From contig JAUIJL010000003.1 in the NCBI GenBank assembly GCA_030431255.1, positions 248,001-312,000 on the forward strand: a stretch of 64,000 nt of DNA. Reading direction: 5' to 3'. The position numbers and the translations under genes were made by a program. Numbering within the stretch: the first letter of the stretch is position 1; each line of letters starts with the position of its first letter. The notes under the pieces were generated by a model. It did no database searches. It was not told where the DNA came from and saw only the letters and a program-made list of their open reading frames with translations. Shown here piece after piece: positions 44,418 to 52,997 of the stretch. This stretch comes from Thermoanaerobaculia bacterium (GTDB taxonomy: Bacteria; Acidobacteriota; Thermoanaerobaculia; Multivoradales; J023).

Positions 44418-47400
44418 GTGGTTCCCTTTGAGCACGATTTGGGAATGACGGCGGTCCTCGGGAATCGGCCATCCTTCTCCCAAAAATCCATAAAGGCCTC
44501 AGTGAGGATCGGCCGGATGGAAGCGGGTTTATCCAAGGACCGGCTCCCAAGGATCCAGCCGACTCGCAGACCCGTCTACGACGATACGAGAAAACCGCAG
44601 ATGCGATTGTTCCTCGCCGTTCCCCAAGATCTAGAGGCAGAGCGCCAGGTGGCACATCAGGTGGTTGCGGCCCTGAACGCTCAATCCGGATTGCCGGAAG
44701 GTGATCCCAACCACATCCAGGTCGTCGATTGGCACCGCACGGCGGCGCCGCTGACCACTCTTCCCGAAAGCGTGGCTTTCAGGAATTTGGATATTCAAGA
44801 GCAAGACCTTTTCGTCGGTTTTACCTGGTTGGGATTCGACGACGATGAGCGGGGACAATCCGAGCGCTCGATTTGCTCCGAGCGTGAAATGGAGCTGGCG
44901 TACAGCTATTGGAAAAGCATGCGCCGCCCACGAGCCCTCTTCCTGCGTTGCCTGAAGCTGCCTGAAAAGCTCAAAGATATCGACGCGCGCCGCTTTGACC
45001 GGGTCAGTCTGTTCTACAACCGTTTCGACTCACCCGAGAAAAACCGTTTTTCCTACCAAGAGTTTCACTCCGCCGGCGAGCTGGAGCAGCTCTTCGAGCG
45101 GCAGATTCGGACCCTGGTCGCCGAGGATCGGCCGGTGGTTCCGCCGACTCGCTCGCGCAGCCAGCTCCGGGGCACCACCCAATTCGAGAAGAAGATGGAG
45201 CCTGGAAAGGCCTATGAGGTGACCTTCCTGAGCTTCGAAATCGCGGATTGGAACACCTTGGTCCAAGAGCATGAGGCGGACAAAGGAAAGCTTCAGATCC
45301 TGGCGGGCTCTTTGCTCGAGCTGGTCCGCAGCACCTCCAAGGTTTACGGTGGGGAAGTCTTCTCTTGGACCGCCAAGGGCGGTCTGATGATGTTCTGGGC
45401 CAAACGCAGCTTCGACCACGCCATCATGAGCGGCTTGAAGGTGCTGCACAACCTACCGGTCTTCAATCTGGATCCTCAGCAGAATCCCTTGCAGCAAAAT
45501 GTCGGCCTGCGGGTCGCGGCCCACGACGCGGTGATCGTCTTTCAGCTGCCAATCGAGGAAATCTCCTCCTCGGACATCCATTTCGTCACCGCCCTCCAAG
45601 CGGAGAACACCTCTTCCGACGAGCTTTCCATCACCCGCCGGCTGCTCGATCGCATCGATGAGCGTTTGCGTCCCCATTTCAAATTTAAGGGTCGCTACGA
45701 CCGGGAGCCCATCTACTCCTGCAAGCTACCCGCGACCGAGCAGGATTCGGCGACGGCGGATCTCGACGAGCATCTGGTGGCGGTCAAGCGCCAGACCTCT
45801 TTGGCCATGGGTTTGCTCCAGGGGCCGGCCTCGGGTTTGGACGTCTCGGCGGCAGATTCATTGGCCACCGCGGTCGACGAAACCTATGCCGCCCTCCAGC
45901 GTTTTTGCCACACCTTCAGCTCGATCGATCGCTCTTGGGCGACGGGATTCTTCCACCAGCTTCTGGTGGCCACCACCACCCTGAGAAAAGAAGAGGAGGC
46001 CCTCTGGGGCCTGCTGAGGCAGCGGATCTCCGAAGGCAGCATGGAATCCGGCACGGTCCGGCGCCTCAAGGCTCTGGCCCAAGCCGCGTCGCGACGTCGA
46101 GCTCGGCCGGTCGTGATCCTGGAGAAGCTCGAGGAAAGATGTCGAGTCTTGGCCGCCGGGGCCGAGCCGGCGGCCACGCCACAACAAGCCCAAGCCCAGG
46201 CCGCAGATGTCATCAAGCAAATCGACCGCTTCGTCAAAGCGGACGAGCTGGACAGCGAAACCGCGCTGACCGAGCTGTTGATGCATCATAAAAGAGGCTT
46301 CCTGACCTACATCCTGGAACACGGATCCGACACCGAGCGGCATCAGCGTTTAACCCGTAAGCTCTGGGAAAACGCCGATTTGGCCCTGCTCGACGATCTC
46401 TACTCGATTCGCGGCCATCGGCGGTCCGACGAGGCGCGCATCTTCGATGCGCTGATCCAACCCCAGGTGGGCCAAGCACGTTTCCAAGTCGTGCGTATTC
46501 TGCTCGAAAGCGAGGACAAACCCGAAGAGGTGGTCATCGGTCACTACTTCGAGCGCTTCAACTTGCGGCCGGTGGCCCAAGATCTTCAGGTGGTTTGGCG
46601 TTGCATGGTGCTCGGTCATCCGGAGGAGAGCATCCGTGGCTTCTCGGCCCTCAAGCTCAACCAAAGCTCCATGTGGCAGGTGGTCTCCCACCCTTCCATA
46701 CCCATCGCCAGCATCCTAGCCATCGGCGAGCGCATGTCGAAGCTCGAAGGGGAAGACGCCAAAAAGATCTTCTTCGACTGCATCCGCTCCCGGGTCGAGC
46801 AAGCGGTCGAAGGCTTCCGCAGCCGCGAAGAGCTGAACATCCTGACCAAGCTGATTCTTCAGATGTTGGGTTTCTCGTTCTTGGTGGAGACCGGCTACTT
46901 TGAACGCTTTGACGACCTGCTGCGCAAATTCCTCAACCGAGCCCAATCCATGGGCATGCAGGTGGAATATTTCGAAAAACTGCGCCAAACCCTGGAGCAG
47001 GCGCGCCAAGAGCACGGTGACCAAGGACCGGCCAAGCCGCCGGCCGGCATCAAGAGCCTGCCCCTGACGATCCAGCGTCGCCTAGCCGGCGAAGCACGCT
47101 ACATTTATTGGTTCGTCACCCATCCCGATCCGCGAATCGCCTGCGAGACCCTGCGCCATATCGGCCTCATGCATGTGGAGCGGGTCTTGAGGCTGCGGGA
47201 GATCAACAGCACGGTATTGCTGACCATTCTGCGCAAACCCGAGCTGTTCACCCGTCAGCAGGCGATCCTCTCGGCGCTGAATCATCCGAAATGCACCCAA
47301 GAATTCGCCAATAAATACATCTCTACCATGACGCGTTCGAGACAAGGGCGGCAGGCGCTTGGGAAGATTGCCCAAAACCCGTCCGCCAGCCCCGTGGTCC

Positions 47401-47453
47401 GCTCCACCGCCAAACGGGCGGTCGACAACGCGGCCCGTCGTGGGCAGAGATAG
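44418..47453 (+). CDS. DUF4062-like/pseudo-cyclase/helical-repeat protein
   Basis: 1011-residue multidomain protein I cannot match to a described family. Residues about 62-235 resemble DUF4062, a TIR-like domain found in STAND-type defence proteins (MRLFLAVPQDLEAERQVA; DLFVGFTWLGF; SEREMELAYSYW; PRALFLRC). Residues about 264-437 follow the class III nucleotidyl cyclase pattern, but the two metal-binding Asp are lost: FEIADWNT for FxDIxGFT and TAKGGLMMFW for GDGFMAVF. The remaining 570 residues are all-helical, ending in HEAT-like units. No membrane segment. Start GTG 44418, ATG 44517 (GAGGAT upstream) or ATG 44601 are all possible. Monocistronic, between a hydrolase and a CBS-like gene. A ligand-sensing defence or stress protein is the best guess. 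Confidence 0.8.
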   Translation: MVPFEHDLGMTAVLGNRPSFSQKSIKASVRIGRMEAGLSKDRLPRIQPTRRPVYDDTRKPQMRLFLAVPQDLEAERQVAHQVVAALNAQSGLPEGDPNHIQVVDWHRTAAPLTTLPESVAFRNLDIQEQDLFVGFTWLGFDDDERGQSERSICSEREMELAYSYWKSMRRPRALFLRCLKLPEKLKDIDARRFDRVSLFYNRFDSPEKNRFSYQEFHSAGELEQLFERQIRTLVAEDRPVVPPTRSRSQLRGTTQFEKKMEPGKAYEVTFLSFEIADWNTLVQEHEADKGKLQILAGSLLELVRSTSKVYGGEVFSWTAKGGLMMFWAKRSFDHAIMSGLKVLHNLPVFNLDPQQNPLQQNVGLRVAAHDAVIVFQLPIEEISSSDIHFVTALQAENTSSDELSITRRLLDRIDERLRPHFKFKGRYDREPIYSCKLPATEQDSATADLDEHLVAVKRQTSLAMGLLQGPASGLDVSAADSLATAVDETYAALQRFCHTFSSIDRSWATGFFHQLLVATTTLRKEEEALWGLLRQRISEGSMESGTVRRLKALAQAASRRRARPVVILEKLEERCRVLAAGAEPAATPQQAQAQAADVIKQIDRFVKADELDSETALTELLMHHKRGFLTYILEHGSDTERHQRLTRKLWENADLALLDDLYSIRGHRRSDEARIFDALIQPQVGQARFQVVRILLESEDKPEEVVIGHYFERFNLRPVAQDLQVVWRCMVLGHPEESIRGFSALKLNQSSMWQVVSHPSIPIASILAIGERMSKLEGEDAKKIFFDCIRSRVEQAVEGFRSREELNILTKLILQMLGFSFLVETGYFERFDDLLRKFLNRAQSMGMQVEYFEKLRQTLEQARQEHGDQGPAKPPAGIKSLPLTIQRRLAGEARYIYWFVTHPDPRIACETLRHIGLMHVERVLRLREINSTVLLTILRKPELFTRQQAILSALNHPKCTQEFANKYISTMTRSRQGRQALGKIAQNPSASPVVRSTAKRAVDNAARRGQR

Positions 47454-47474
47454 ACCCTATGTAAATGTGGAGTC

Positions 47475-47530
47475 TCGTCTGTGATATCTCGTCGGTGATT
47501 TTTCGTCTGTGATTTTTCGTCTGTGGCCGA
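47475..47530. repeat. 14-bp tandem repeat upstream of CBS-like gene
   Basis: Four 14-bp units: TCGTCTGTGATATC, TCGTCGGTGATTTT, TCGTCTGTGATTTT and TCGTCTGTGGCCGA. It ends 33 bp before the ATG of the cystathionine beta-synthase-like gene and starts 22 bp after the preceding stop. Confidence 0.9.
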
Positions 47531-47563
47531 ACGATGGCCCAGCCCCTGTGTTAAAGGAAGAAC

Positions 47564-48529
47564 ATGATTTACGACAATATTCTGCAGTGCATCGGTCAGA
47601 CTCCGGTGGTTCGATTGCAAAGAATCGGCGCCGACCTACCTGTTGAGCTCTTCGCCAAATGTGAGTTCATGAACCCGGGTGGCTCGACCAAAGATCGCAT
47701 CGCCCATCGGATGGTCGAAGGCCTCGAAGCTTCCGGCGCCATCGACTCCGAAACCGTGCTGATCGAACCCACCAGCGGCAATACCGGAACCGGTTTGGCG
47801 ATGACCGCGGCGGTCAAGGGCTATCGATTGATCATCACCATGCCCGAGAAGATGTCCCAAGAAAAGCAAGTGGTGATGGAGGCTTTGGGGGCGGAGATCA
47901 TCCGCACTCCCACCGAGGCCGGGCACGACGATCCAGAGAGTCTCTTCGGGGTCGCCCTACGATTGGAGAAAGAGCTGCCGAACGCGAAAATCCCCAATCA
48001 ATACGACAATCCCGACAATCCCGGAGCCCACTACCACGGCACGGGCAAGGAAATTTGGGACGATTTCGGCGAGGATCTCGACTTGGTGGTGCTGACGGCC
48101 GGCACCGGTGGCACGATCACCGGTATCGCGCGCTATCTCAAAGAAAAGAATCCCAACATCAAAATCGTCGGCATCGATCCCGAGGGCTCGGTGCTGGGCG
48201 GGCGAGACGAGGTCACGACCTATCAGGTGGAAGGCATCGGATACGACTTCATCCCCGATGTGCTCGACCGCGATTTGGTCGACGCCTGGATCTACTCCAA
48301 TGATCGCGACAGCTTCCAGATGGCCCGGCGTCTGATCCAAGAAGAGGGGCTTTTGGTCGGGGGTAGCTCCGGCGCCGCGGTTTGGGGGCTGCTCGAAGCG
48401 CTCAAGCTCTACCCGGACACCAAAAAAGCGCTGACTCTGCTGCCGGACTCGATTCGCAACTATCTGTCGAAATTCGTCAACGACCAATGGATGGCGGAGC
48501 ACGGATTCGCCGACGAAGCCGAGGGCTGA
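47564..48529 (+). CDS. Cystathionine beta-synthase-type PLP enzyme, catalytic core only
   Basis: 321-residue PLP fold II enzyme. PLP Lys in NPGGSTKDRIA, TSGNTGTGLA loop, GTGGTITGIARYLK phosphate loop. Features shared with cystathionine beta-synthase rather than CysK: NQYDNPDNPGAHYHGTGKEI, VEGIGYDFIPDVLDR and the C-terminal LPDSIRNYLSKFVNDQWM. It lacks the haem domain and the C-terminal Bateman (CBS) domains of the mammalian enzyme, so would not be regulated by S-adenosylmethionine. Likely makes cystathionine from serine and homocysteine, or cysteine; no cystathionine lyase is nearby. Ribosome site AAAGGAAGAAC before ATG 47564. Confidence 0.92.
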   Translation: MIYDNILQCIGQTPVVRLQRIGADLPVELFAKCEFMNPGGSTKDRIAHRMVEGLEASGAIDSETVLIEPTSGNTGTGLAMTAAVKGYRLIITMPEKMSQEKQVVMEALGAEIIRTPTEAGHDDPESLFGVALRLEKELPNAKIPNQYDNPDNPGAHYHGTGKEIWDDFGEDLDLVVLTAGTGGTITGIARYLKEKNPNIKIVGIDPEGSVLGGRDEVTTYQVEGIGYDFIPDVLDRDLVDAWIYSNDRDSFQMARRLIQEEGLLVGGSSGAAVWGLLEALKLYPDTKKALTLLPDSIRNYLSKFVNDQWMAEHGFADEAEG

Positions 48530-48554
48530 CGACCGGCGAGCCTTGGCGAGCCCG

Positions 48555-48755
48555 TCAGCTCTCCATGGCCGAGCTGACGGTGACCGAGAAGTCCTCGTCG
48601 AAGGTCAGCCTCAACACGTTGGGGCGGCAGCAGACTTGGCAATCCTCAACATAGACCTGCACACGACCGGCAAAAGGGTCGACCTCAATCTCGTTGGGCT
48701 CGCCGCAGAAGGCGCAGTGGAACGTCGTCGAATCTGCATAAGCGGAGTGTGACAT
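48555..48755 (-). CDS. CPXCG-family cysteine-rich small protein
   Basis: 66-residue probable zinc-binding protein. Two Cys pairs, HCAFCGEPNEIEVDP and DCQVCCRPNVL, match the CPXCG-motif cysteine-rich family of unknown function, although Ala replaces Pro in the first pair (CAFC). The C-terminal LRLTFDEDFSVTV fits the family. Small, cytosolic; monocistronic between a CBS-like enzyme and a two-component system. Confidence 0.85.
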   Translation of the reverse strand: MSHSAYADSTTFHCAFCGEPNEIEVDPFAGRVQVYVEDCQVCCRPNVLRLTFDEDFSVTVSSAMES

Positions 48756-48812
48756 CGTCGATGACCTATCTGGGTAGCTAGGGTTGACTACTTCCGGGGT
48801 GAGCTGCTCGGG

Positions 48813-50387
48813 TTAAGGCGCCGCCGGCAGACGAATTTCGAAGGCGGCCCCACCAGCTTGCCGGTTGGTCGTGCGGATCAGACCACCATAACCTTCCACG
48901 ATCGCCTTGACGATCGCCAGCCCGAGCCCGGTGTGTCCATCCTGGGCTCGGCTGGGATTGGCCTCGTCTCGGTAGCTGAAGAATCGCTGGAAGATTTTTT
49001 CCTTGTGCTCCTCCGGAATACCGGGGCCGCGGTCGAGCACGCGGATCACGACCCATTCCTCGTCACGCTTCAGCTCGATCGAAACCTCGCCGCCGTCCGG
49101 AGAGAATCCGGCGGCGTTGGTGAGCAAATTTTCCATCACCTGCACCATGCGATCGGGGGAAACCTCTACCGCGGCGGACCTCGCCGAAGGCTCGATGTCC
49201 AAGCGGTAAGTGAGTCCATCCCGTCTGAGGCTGTAAGTCTCCTGCAATCCCTCGAGCAGGGGAGCGGGCTCCACCCTTTCCACGGGCTGGGCATCCAGGG
49301 TGGCGTCGATTTTCGACACCTCGCGCACCCCGGAAAGCAGGCGTTCGAGCCGGCGCACGTCCCTTTGGATCATGGCCAAAAAACGGGCCCGCTGGTCGGC
49401 GTCGTGCACCTCGGCCAGCAGGTCGGAGGCGTTGCGGATGGATGCCAAGGGGTTTTTCAGCTCGTGGGAGACGTCGGAAGCGAAGGATTCGATGAATTGG
49501 AGGTGCCCTTCCAGACGCCGGGTGAGCTCCGCCAAAGCCCGGGAAAGGTCGCCGATTTCATCCTTCCGTTTGTAGGGTTTGAAAGTATCCCTGAGCCGTC
49601 CCCGACGGTCGAGCATGGCAGTGGCCCTCTGGCGCAGCTCGGCGATCGGGCGGGCGATGGTCGTCGCGAGCAATAGGGACAGCACCGCGGCGGCGAGCAC
49701 CGACGCCAAAATCACCTTGAAGGTGGAAAGCCGCAGCTCGTAGAGGGAGCCGAGAATTTGAAAGGTGGATTTGGAAACCAATACGGCGCCGACCACCTCC
49801 CCGCCGGACCAAACGGGCAAGGCGCTGTAGAGTGTCAGGGAGCGCTCGCCACCCTGGGTGGTGCGGAAGGTGGCGCCGTATCTGCCGGAGAGCGCGGCTT
49901 CGATTTCAGGTCCCACCAATTTGCGCTCGCTGGCGTAAAAGCCGGCGTCCCGGCGCGGTGGCTCCGGCGGCAGGAAGAGATCGCTGTAGAGCTTGTAGAG
50001 AAAATTTCCCAGCCGGTAGAGCGGGTTGTCGCGGATTTCCGGCTCGTCTTGGTCGTCGTCGCCCTGGTCCTCGATCCGCGGTCCGAGCCGGCTGGAATCC
50101 GCCAACAAGGAAAAATCGTGACCGATCACCCGCAGCCGCGCGTCGAAGTTGCGGTTCATGTTGATCAAAATGCTCTCGCCGGCCTCGGGGGTTAGCGGCC
50201 CTTGCTCGCCCAAGGCGGCCGCCAGCACCCGTCCCTGCTGGACCATGGAGCGCTCCTGCCAACGCAGCAGCTGACTTTCGTAGGTTTGAAGCGAAAGCAG
50301 ACCGGCCGCGGGCAAGAACACCAGCAGAATGTTGAACGCCATCAGGCGGATGGAGAGACGCGAGAAAGCTCGCTCGACGCCTTTCAA
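48813..50387 (-). CDS. Sensor histidine kinase (HAMP-HisKA-HATPase)
   Basis: 524-residue inner-membrane sensor. Helix 1 about 14-34, a periplasmic sensor of about 190 residues, helix 2 about 228-248 (VILASVLAAAVLSLLLATTIA), then HAMP (RPIAELRQRATAM). The dimerisation motif SHELKNPLASI carries the phospho-His; the ATPase has ENLLTNAAGFS (N-box), LDRGPGIP (G1) and TGLGLAIVKAI (G2), all intact. The periplasmic segment is acidic (EDQGDDDQDEPEIRDN). TTG start at 50387, 11 nt after the response regulator gene, so the pair is one operon. Signal unknown. Confidence 0.93.
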   Translation of the reverse strand: MKGVERAFSRLSIRLMAFNILLVFLPAAGLLSLQTYESQLLRWQERSMVQQGRVLAAALGEQGPLTPEAGESILINMNRNFDARLRVIGHDFSLLADSSRLGPRIEDQGDDDQDEPEIRDNPLYRLGNFLYKLYSDLFLPPEPPRRDAGFYASERKLVGPEIEAALSGRYGATFRTTQGGERSLTLYSALPVWSGGEVVGAVLVSKSTFQILGSLYELRLSTFKVILASVLAAAVLSLLLATTIARPIAELRQRATAMLDRRGRLRDTFKPYKRKDEIGDLSRALAELTRRLEGHLQFIESFASDVSHELKNPLASIRNASDLLAEVHDADQRARFLAMIQRDVRRLERLLSGVREVSKIDATLDAQPVERVEPAPLLEGLQETYSLRRDGLTYRLDIEPSARSAAVEVSPDRMVQVMENLLTNAAGFSPDGGEVSIELKRDEEWVVIRVLDRGPGIPEEHKEKIFQRFFSYRDEANPSRAQDGHTGLGLAIVKAIVEGYGGLIRTTNRQAGGAAFEIRLPAAP

Positions 50388-50397
50388 GGATCCGTGC

Positions 50398-51120
50398 TCA
50401 GGATTCGGCCTGGCGATAGCGATATCCCAGCCCGTAGACGGTCTCGATGACGTCGAATTCCGGGTCGGCCTTGACCATCTTTCGCCGTAACCGTTTGATG
50501 TGGGAGTCGATGGTGCGGTCGCTGACGTAGGTGTCGTGGGGATAACCTTCCTGCATCAAATGCTGCCGGGTCTTGACGTGCCCGGGGTGTCGGGCCAACG
50601 CGTTCAAAATCAAGAATTCCGTCACCGTCAGCTGCACAGGTTTCTCGTTCCAATGGGCGGTGTAGCGCCGCAGGTCGAGGGTCAGTGCGCCGACCCGGAG
50701 GAGCTGCTCGTCGGAATCCTGCTGGGGGCCGCGCTTGACCAACGCCAAACGGCGGAACAGCACCTTGATCCGCGCCACCAGCTCGCGCATGGAAAAGGGC
50801 TTGCAGAGGTAATCGTCGGCCCCCAGCTCCAAACCCAAGACCCGGTCGAATTCCTCGTCCCGGGACGTGAGGAAGATGATCGGCAGACTCTCCGACACCG
50901 CGCGCAAACGCCGACAAAGCTCCAAGCCGTCCATGCGCGGCATCATGATGTCGAGCACCACCACGTCCGCGAGCTGTTGCTCCAGCACCTCCCAGGCCGC
51001 CTGACCGTCGCTGTAGACGTCGACCCGATAACCTTCGCGCTTCAAGGCGAAGCTCACCGTTTCCCGAATATTCTCCTCGTCGTCGACGAGCGCGATCGTG
51101 CCTTTATCCCCTTGGTGCAT
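50398..51120 (-). CDS. OmpR-family response regulator
   Basis: 240-residue DNA-binding response regulator. Receiver: ALVDDEENIRE (acidic pair), VVLDIMMPRMDG (phospho-Asp), FLTSRDEE (Thr/Ser) and LCKPFSMRELVARI (Lys). Winged helix: LTVTEFLILNALARHPGHV and TIDSHIKRLRRKM...IETVYGLGYRY. ATG 51120. Partner of the kinase just downstream. A 14-bp repeat array lies about 30 bp upstream of its start, between it and the divergent glycosyltransferase gene. Confidence 0.95.
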   Translation of the reverse strand: MHQGDKGTIALVDDEENIRETVSFALKREGYRVDVYSDGQAAWEVLEQQLADVVVLDIMMPRMDGLELCRRLRAVSESLPIIFLTSRDEEFDRVLGLELGADDYLCKPFSMRELVARIKVLFRRLALVKRGPQQDSDEQLLRVGALTLDLRRYTAHWNEKPVQLTVTEFLILNALARHPGHVKTRQHLMQEGYPHDTYVSDRTIDSHIKRLRRKMVKADPEFDVIETVYGLGYRYRQAES

Positions 51121-51151
51121 GTCGGCAATTTATCGTAGGCCGGAACACCGA

Positions 51152-51207
51152 GCAACGGGCGCCGTGCAACGGGCGCCGTGCAACGGGCGCCGTGCAACGG
51201 GCGCCGC
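51152..51207. repeat. 14-bp tandem repeat in divergent promoter
   Basis: Four head-to-tail units of GCAACGGGCGCCGT (51152-51165, 51166-51179, 51180-51193, 51194-51207; the last ends CGC). Each unit contains the palindrome GGCGCC. It lies 31 bp upstream of the response regulator start on one side and about 120 bp upstream of the glycosyltransferase start on the other. Confidence 0.95.
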
Positions 51208-51325
51208 GCAAAAGGCTTGCCGGAGCTCGAGCGAGCAACTGGTCATCGGCAAGGCGGCTCTCGGCTGGTACTCTACGTCGGTTGCCGGCAGCAACAGCTC
51301 GATTTCGATAGCCGGAGGAGCATCG

Positions 51326-52912
51326 GTGGGGACATTGGGTCGTAGAAACATGGGTCGCAGGAACGGCAAGCTGAAGATGAAAAACCGATGGATCGATGCC
51401 TTCCTGTGGGCGATGGCCGGCATGGTATTGCTGGTCGGGGGCCTATCCCTACGCTGGCGGATGGACTTCGATACCCCCTTGCTGCTCTATCTCGGTCGCT
51501 TGATCAGTTGGGGAGAGGTACCTTATCGAGATTTCTTCGATGTCAATCTGCCCGGGACCTATCTCATCAACTATCTAGTCGTCCGGTTTTTAGGAACCGG
51601 CGATCTCGCGGTCCGAATCGCGGATTTGGGGATGCTCACCGCGGTTTGCGGCATCACAGTCGCCGCATTGCGCAGGCTGGAGAAGCGAGTGGCCGCTGCC
51701 GCAGGGATCGTTTTTGCGTTGCTCTACTTGTCCTACGGCACGCTTTTTACGCTGCAGCGTGATTTCTTATTGCTCCTGCCTTTGGCGACGGCAATCTATT
51801 GTTTGCTCGTACCGGAGAAGTGGTTCCGCCCCGGCTGGGGGCTGGGCGTCGGGCTTTGTTTCGGCTTCATCGCCGTCATTAAACCCCAAGCGTGTCTAGC
51901 CTTGCCGGTCTTCGGACTGGCGGGAGTCTTGTCCCGTGAGCCGGAAACAGCAGGTAATAGGAAGCAACGGGACGTCGGGGTATGGGTGTTGGCTGCCGCC
52001 ACAGGTTTTATGTTGCCCCTGGCAGCTGTGTGGGTTTACCTACGAGCCACAGGTGCGCTTCAACCGTTCCTCGACATCCTCAACGGTTACTGGCCGCTCT
52101 TCGCCGACTTGTCCGGCGAGCAGCGGGTGTTGGCGGGCCTCGAAAGTCGCCTAATGTATCGGATCCACCGATTCGAAGAAGAGCTGGGTAAGCTGCTTCT
52201 CTTGTTGCCTGCCCTCTACGGTGCTTGGATCGGTTGGGAGGTTGGACGAGAGCGGCCCCGAGTCCGGAGGGCGGTCATCCTCTTCCTAGGGCTGGCCGCA
52301 GCAAATGCGCTGTCCGTGTTTATGGTGGGGCGATTCTGGGCCTATCACTGGATTCCCTGTTGGTTTTCGCTTTCCGTGCTGAGCACCTTCAGCTTGTTGC
52401 CCCATACGTTTCGCGGGCGCTCCCTACTGATTTTCCTCATCTTTGTCGCCCAGCTCGCGCTTCCTTTTTTGCCCCGGGTCTACGGCGATCTTCGTTTCGG
52501 TCACGTCATTGCTCCTAAAAACGGTAGGGTCGACGAAATCGCTGCCTTCCTGAAAGAGCGCCTAGGACCGGGAGATACCGTCCAGCCTCTCGATTGGACC
52601 GAAGGCAGCCTCAACGCCATGCTGTCGGTCGACGCCCGCCTGGCGACTTCGTTCGCTTATACCTACCAATTCCATCACCACGTCTCGACTCCCTATGTCC
52701 GTGCCCTCCGTGACCGGTTTATCGAGGAGCTGAACGTAGCGCAGCCACGATTCGTCATTGAGACCCACAGCATCTGGTGGATTCTTCGAGGGCCGGACAC
52801 CTCTTCGGAATTTCCTCGGCTCAGAAGCCTGCTCAATGAACGCTACCAGCCTACCCTCCAAGGGGAGGGTTTTACGATCCATGTTCTCCGGGAGGAAGTT
52901 GCATCGGATTGA
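51326..52912 (+). CDS. GT-C fold membrane glycosyltransferase (family 39-like)
   Basis: 528-residue polytopic membrane protein with about 10-11 helices. The first outer loop carries acidic residues as in ArnT/PMT-type enzymes (MDFDTPLLLYLGRLISWGE, then VPYRDFFDVNLPG). The last 120 residues are a soluble outer domain (FLKERLGPGDTVQPLDWTEG). Such enzymes use lipid-linked sugars to modify lipids or proteins in the periplasm. GTG 51326 is chosen because GGAGGAG (51314-51320) lies 5 nt upstream; the long frame to 51098 crosses the 14-bp array and is rejected. Confidence 0.85.
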   Translation: MGTLGRRNMGRRNGKLKMKNRWIDAFLWAMAGMVLLVGGLSLRWRMDFDTPLLLYLGRLISWGEVPYRDFFDVNLPGTYLINYLVVRFLGTGDLAVRIADLGMLTAVCGITVAALRRLEKRVAAAAGIVFALLYLSYGTLFTLQRDFLLLLPLATAIYCLLVPEKWFRPGWGLGVGLCFGFIAVIKPQACLALPVFGLAGVLSREPETAGNRKQRDVGVWVLAAATGFMLPLAAVWVYLRATGALQPFLDILNGYWPLFADLSGEQRVLAGLESRLMYRIHRFEEELGKLLLLLPALYGAWIGWEVGRERPRVRRAVILFLGLAAANALSVFMVGRFWAYHWIPCWFSLSVLSTFSLLPHTFRGRSLLIFLIFVAQLALPFLPRVYGDLRFGHVIAPKNGRVDEIAAFLKERLGPGDTVQPLDWTEGSLNAMLSVDARLATSFAYTYQFHHHVSTPYVRALRDRFIEELNVAQPRFVIETHSIWWILRGPDTSSEFPRLRSLLNERYQPTLQGEGFTIHVLREEVASD

Positions 52913-52997
52913 GTCAGTCTCGGTTTAGAAGATTTGAAATGGAAAACCTGTTTTCTCATATCTACGTGAGGTTTAAATTTATGAAAAGAGGGTTTTC

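Noticed and set aside
40741-51207. CRISPR-like array interpretation of the 14-bp repeats
   Set aside because: Units are directly abutting with no spacers and are far shorter than CRISPR repeats; no cas genes in the window.
51098-51325. Longer N-terminus for the glycosyltransferase
   Set aside because: It would translate the 14-bp tandem array and a low-complexity leader; GTG 51326 has a good ribosome site just before the first membrane helix.
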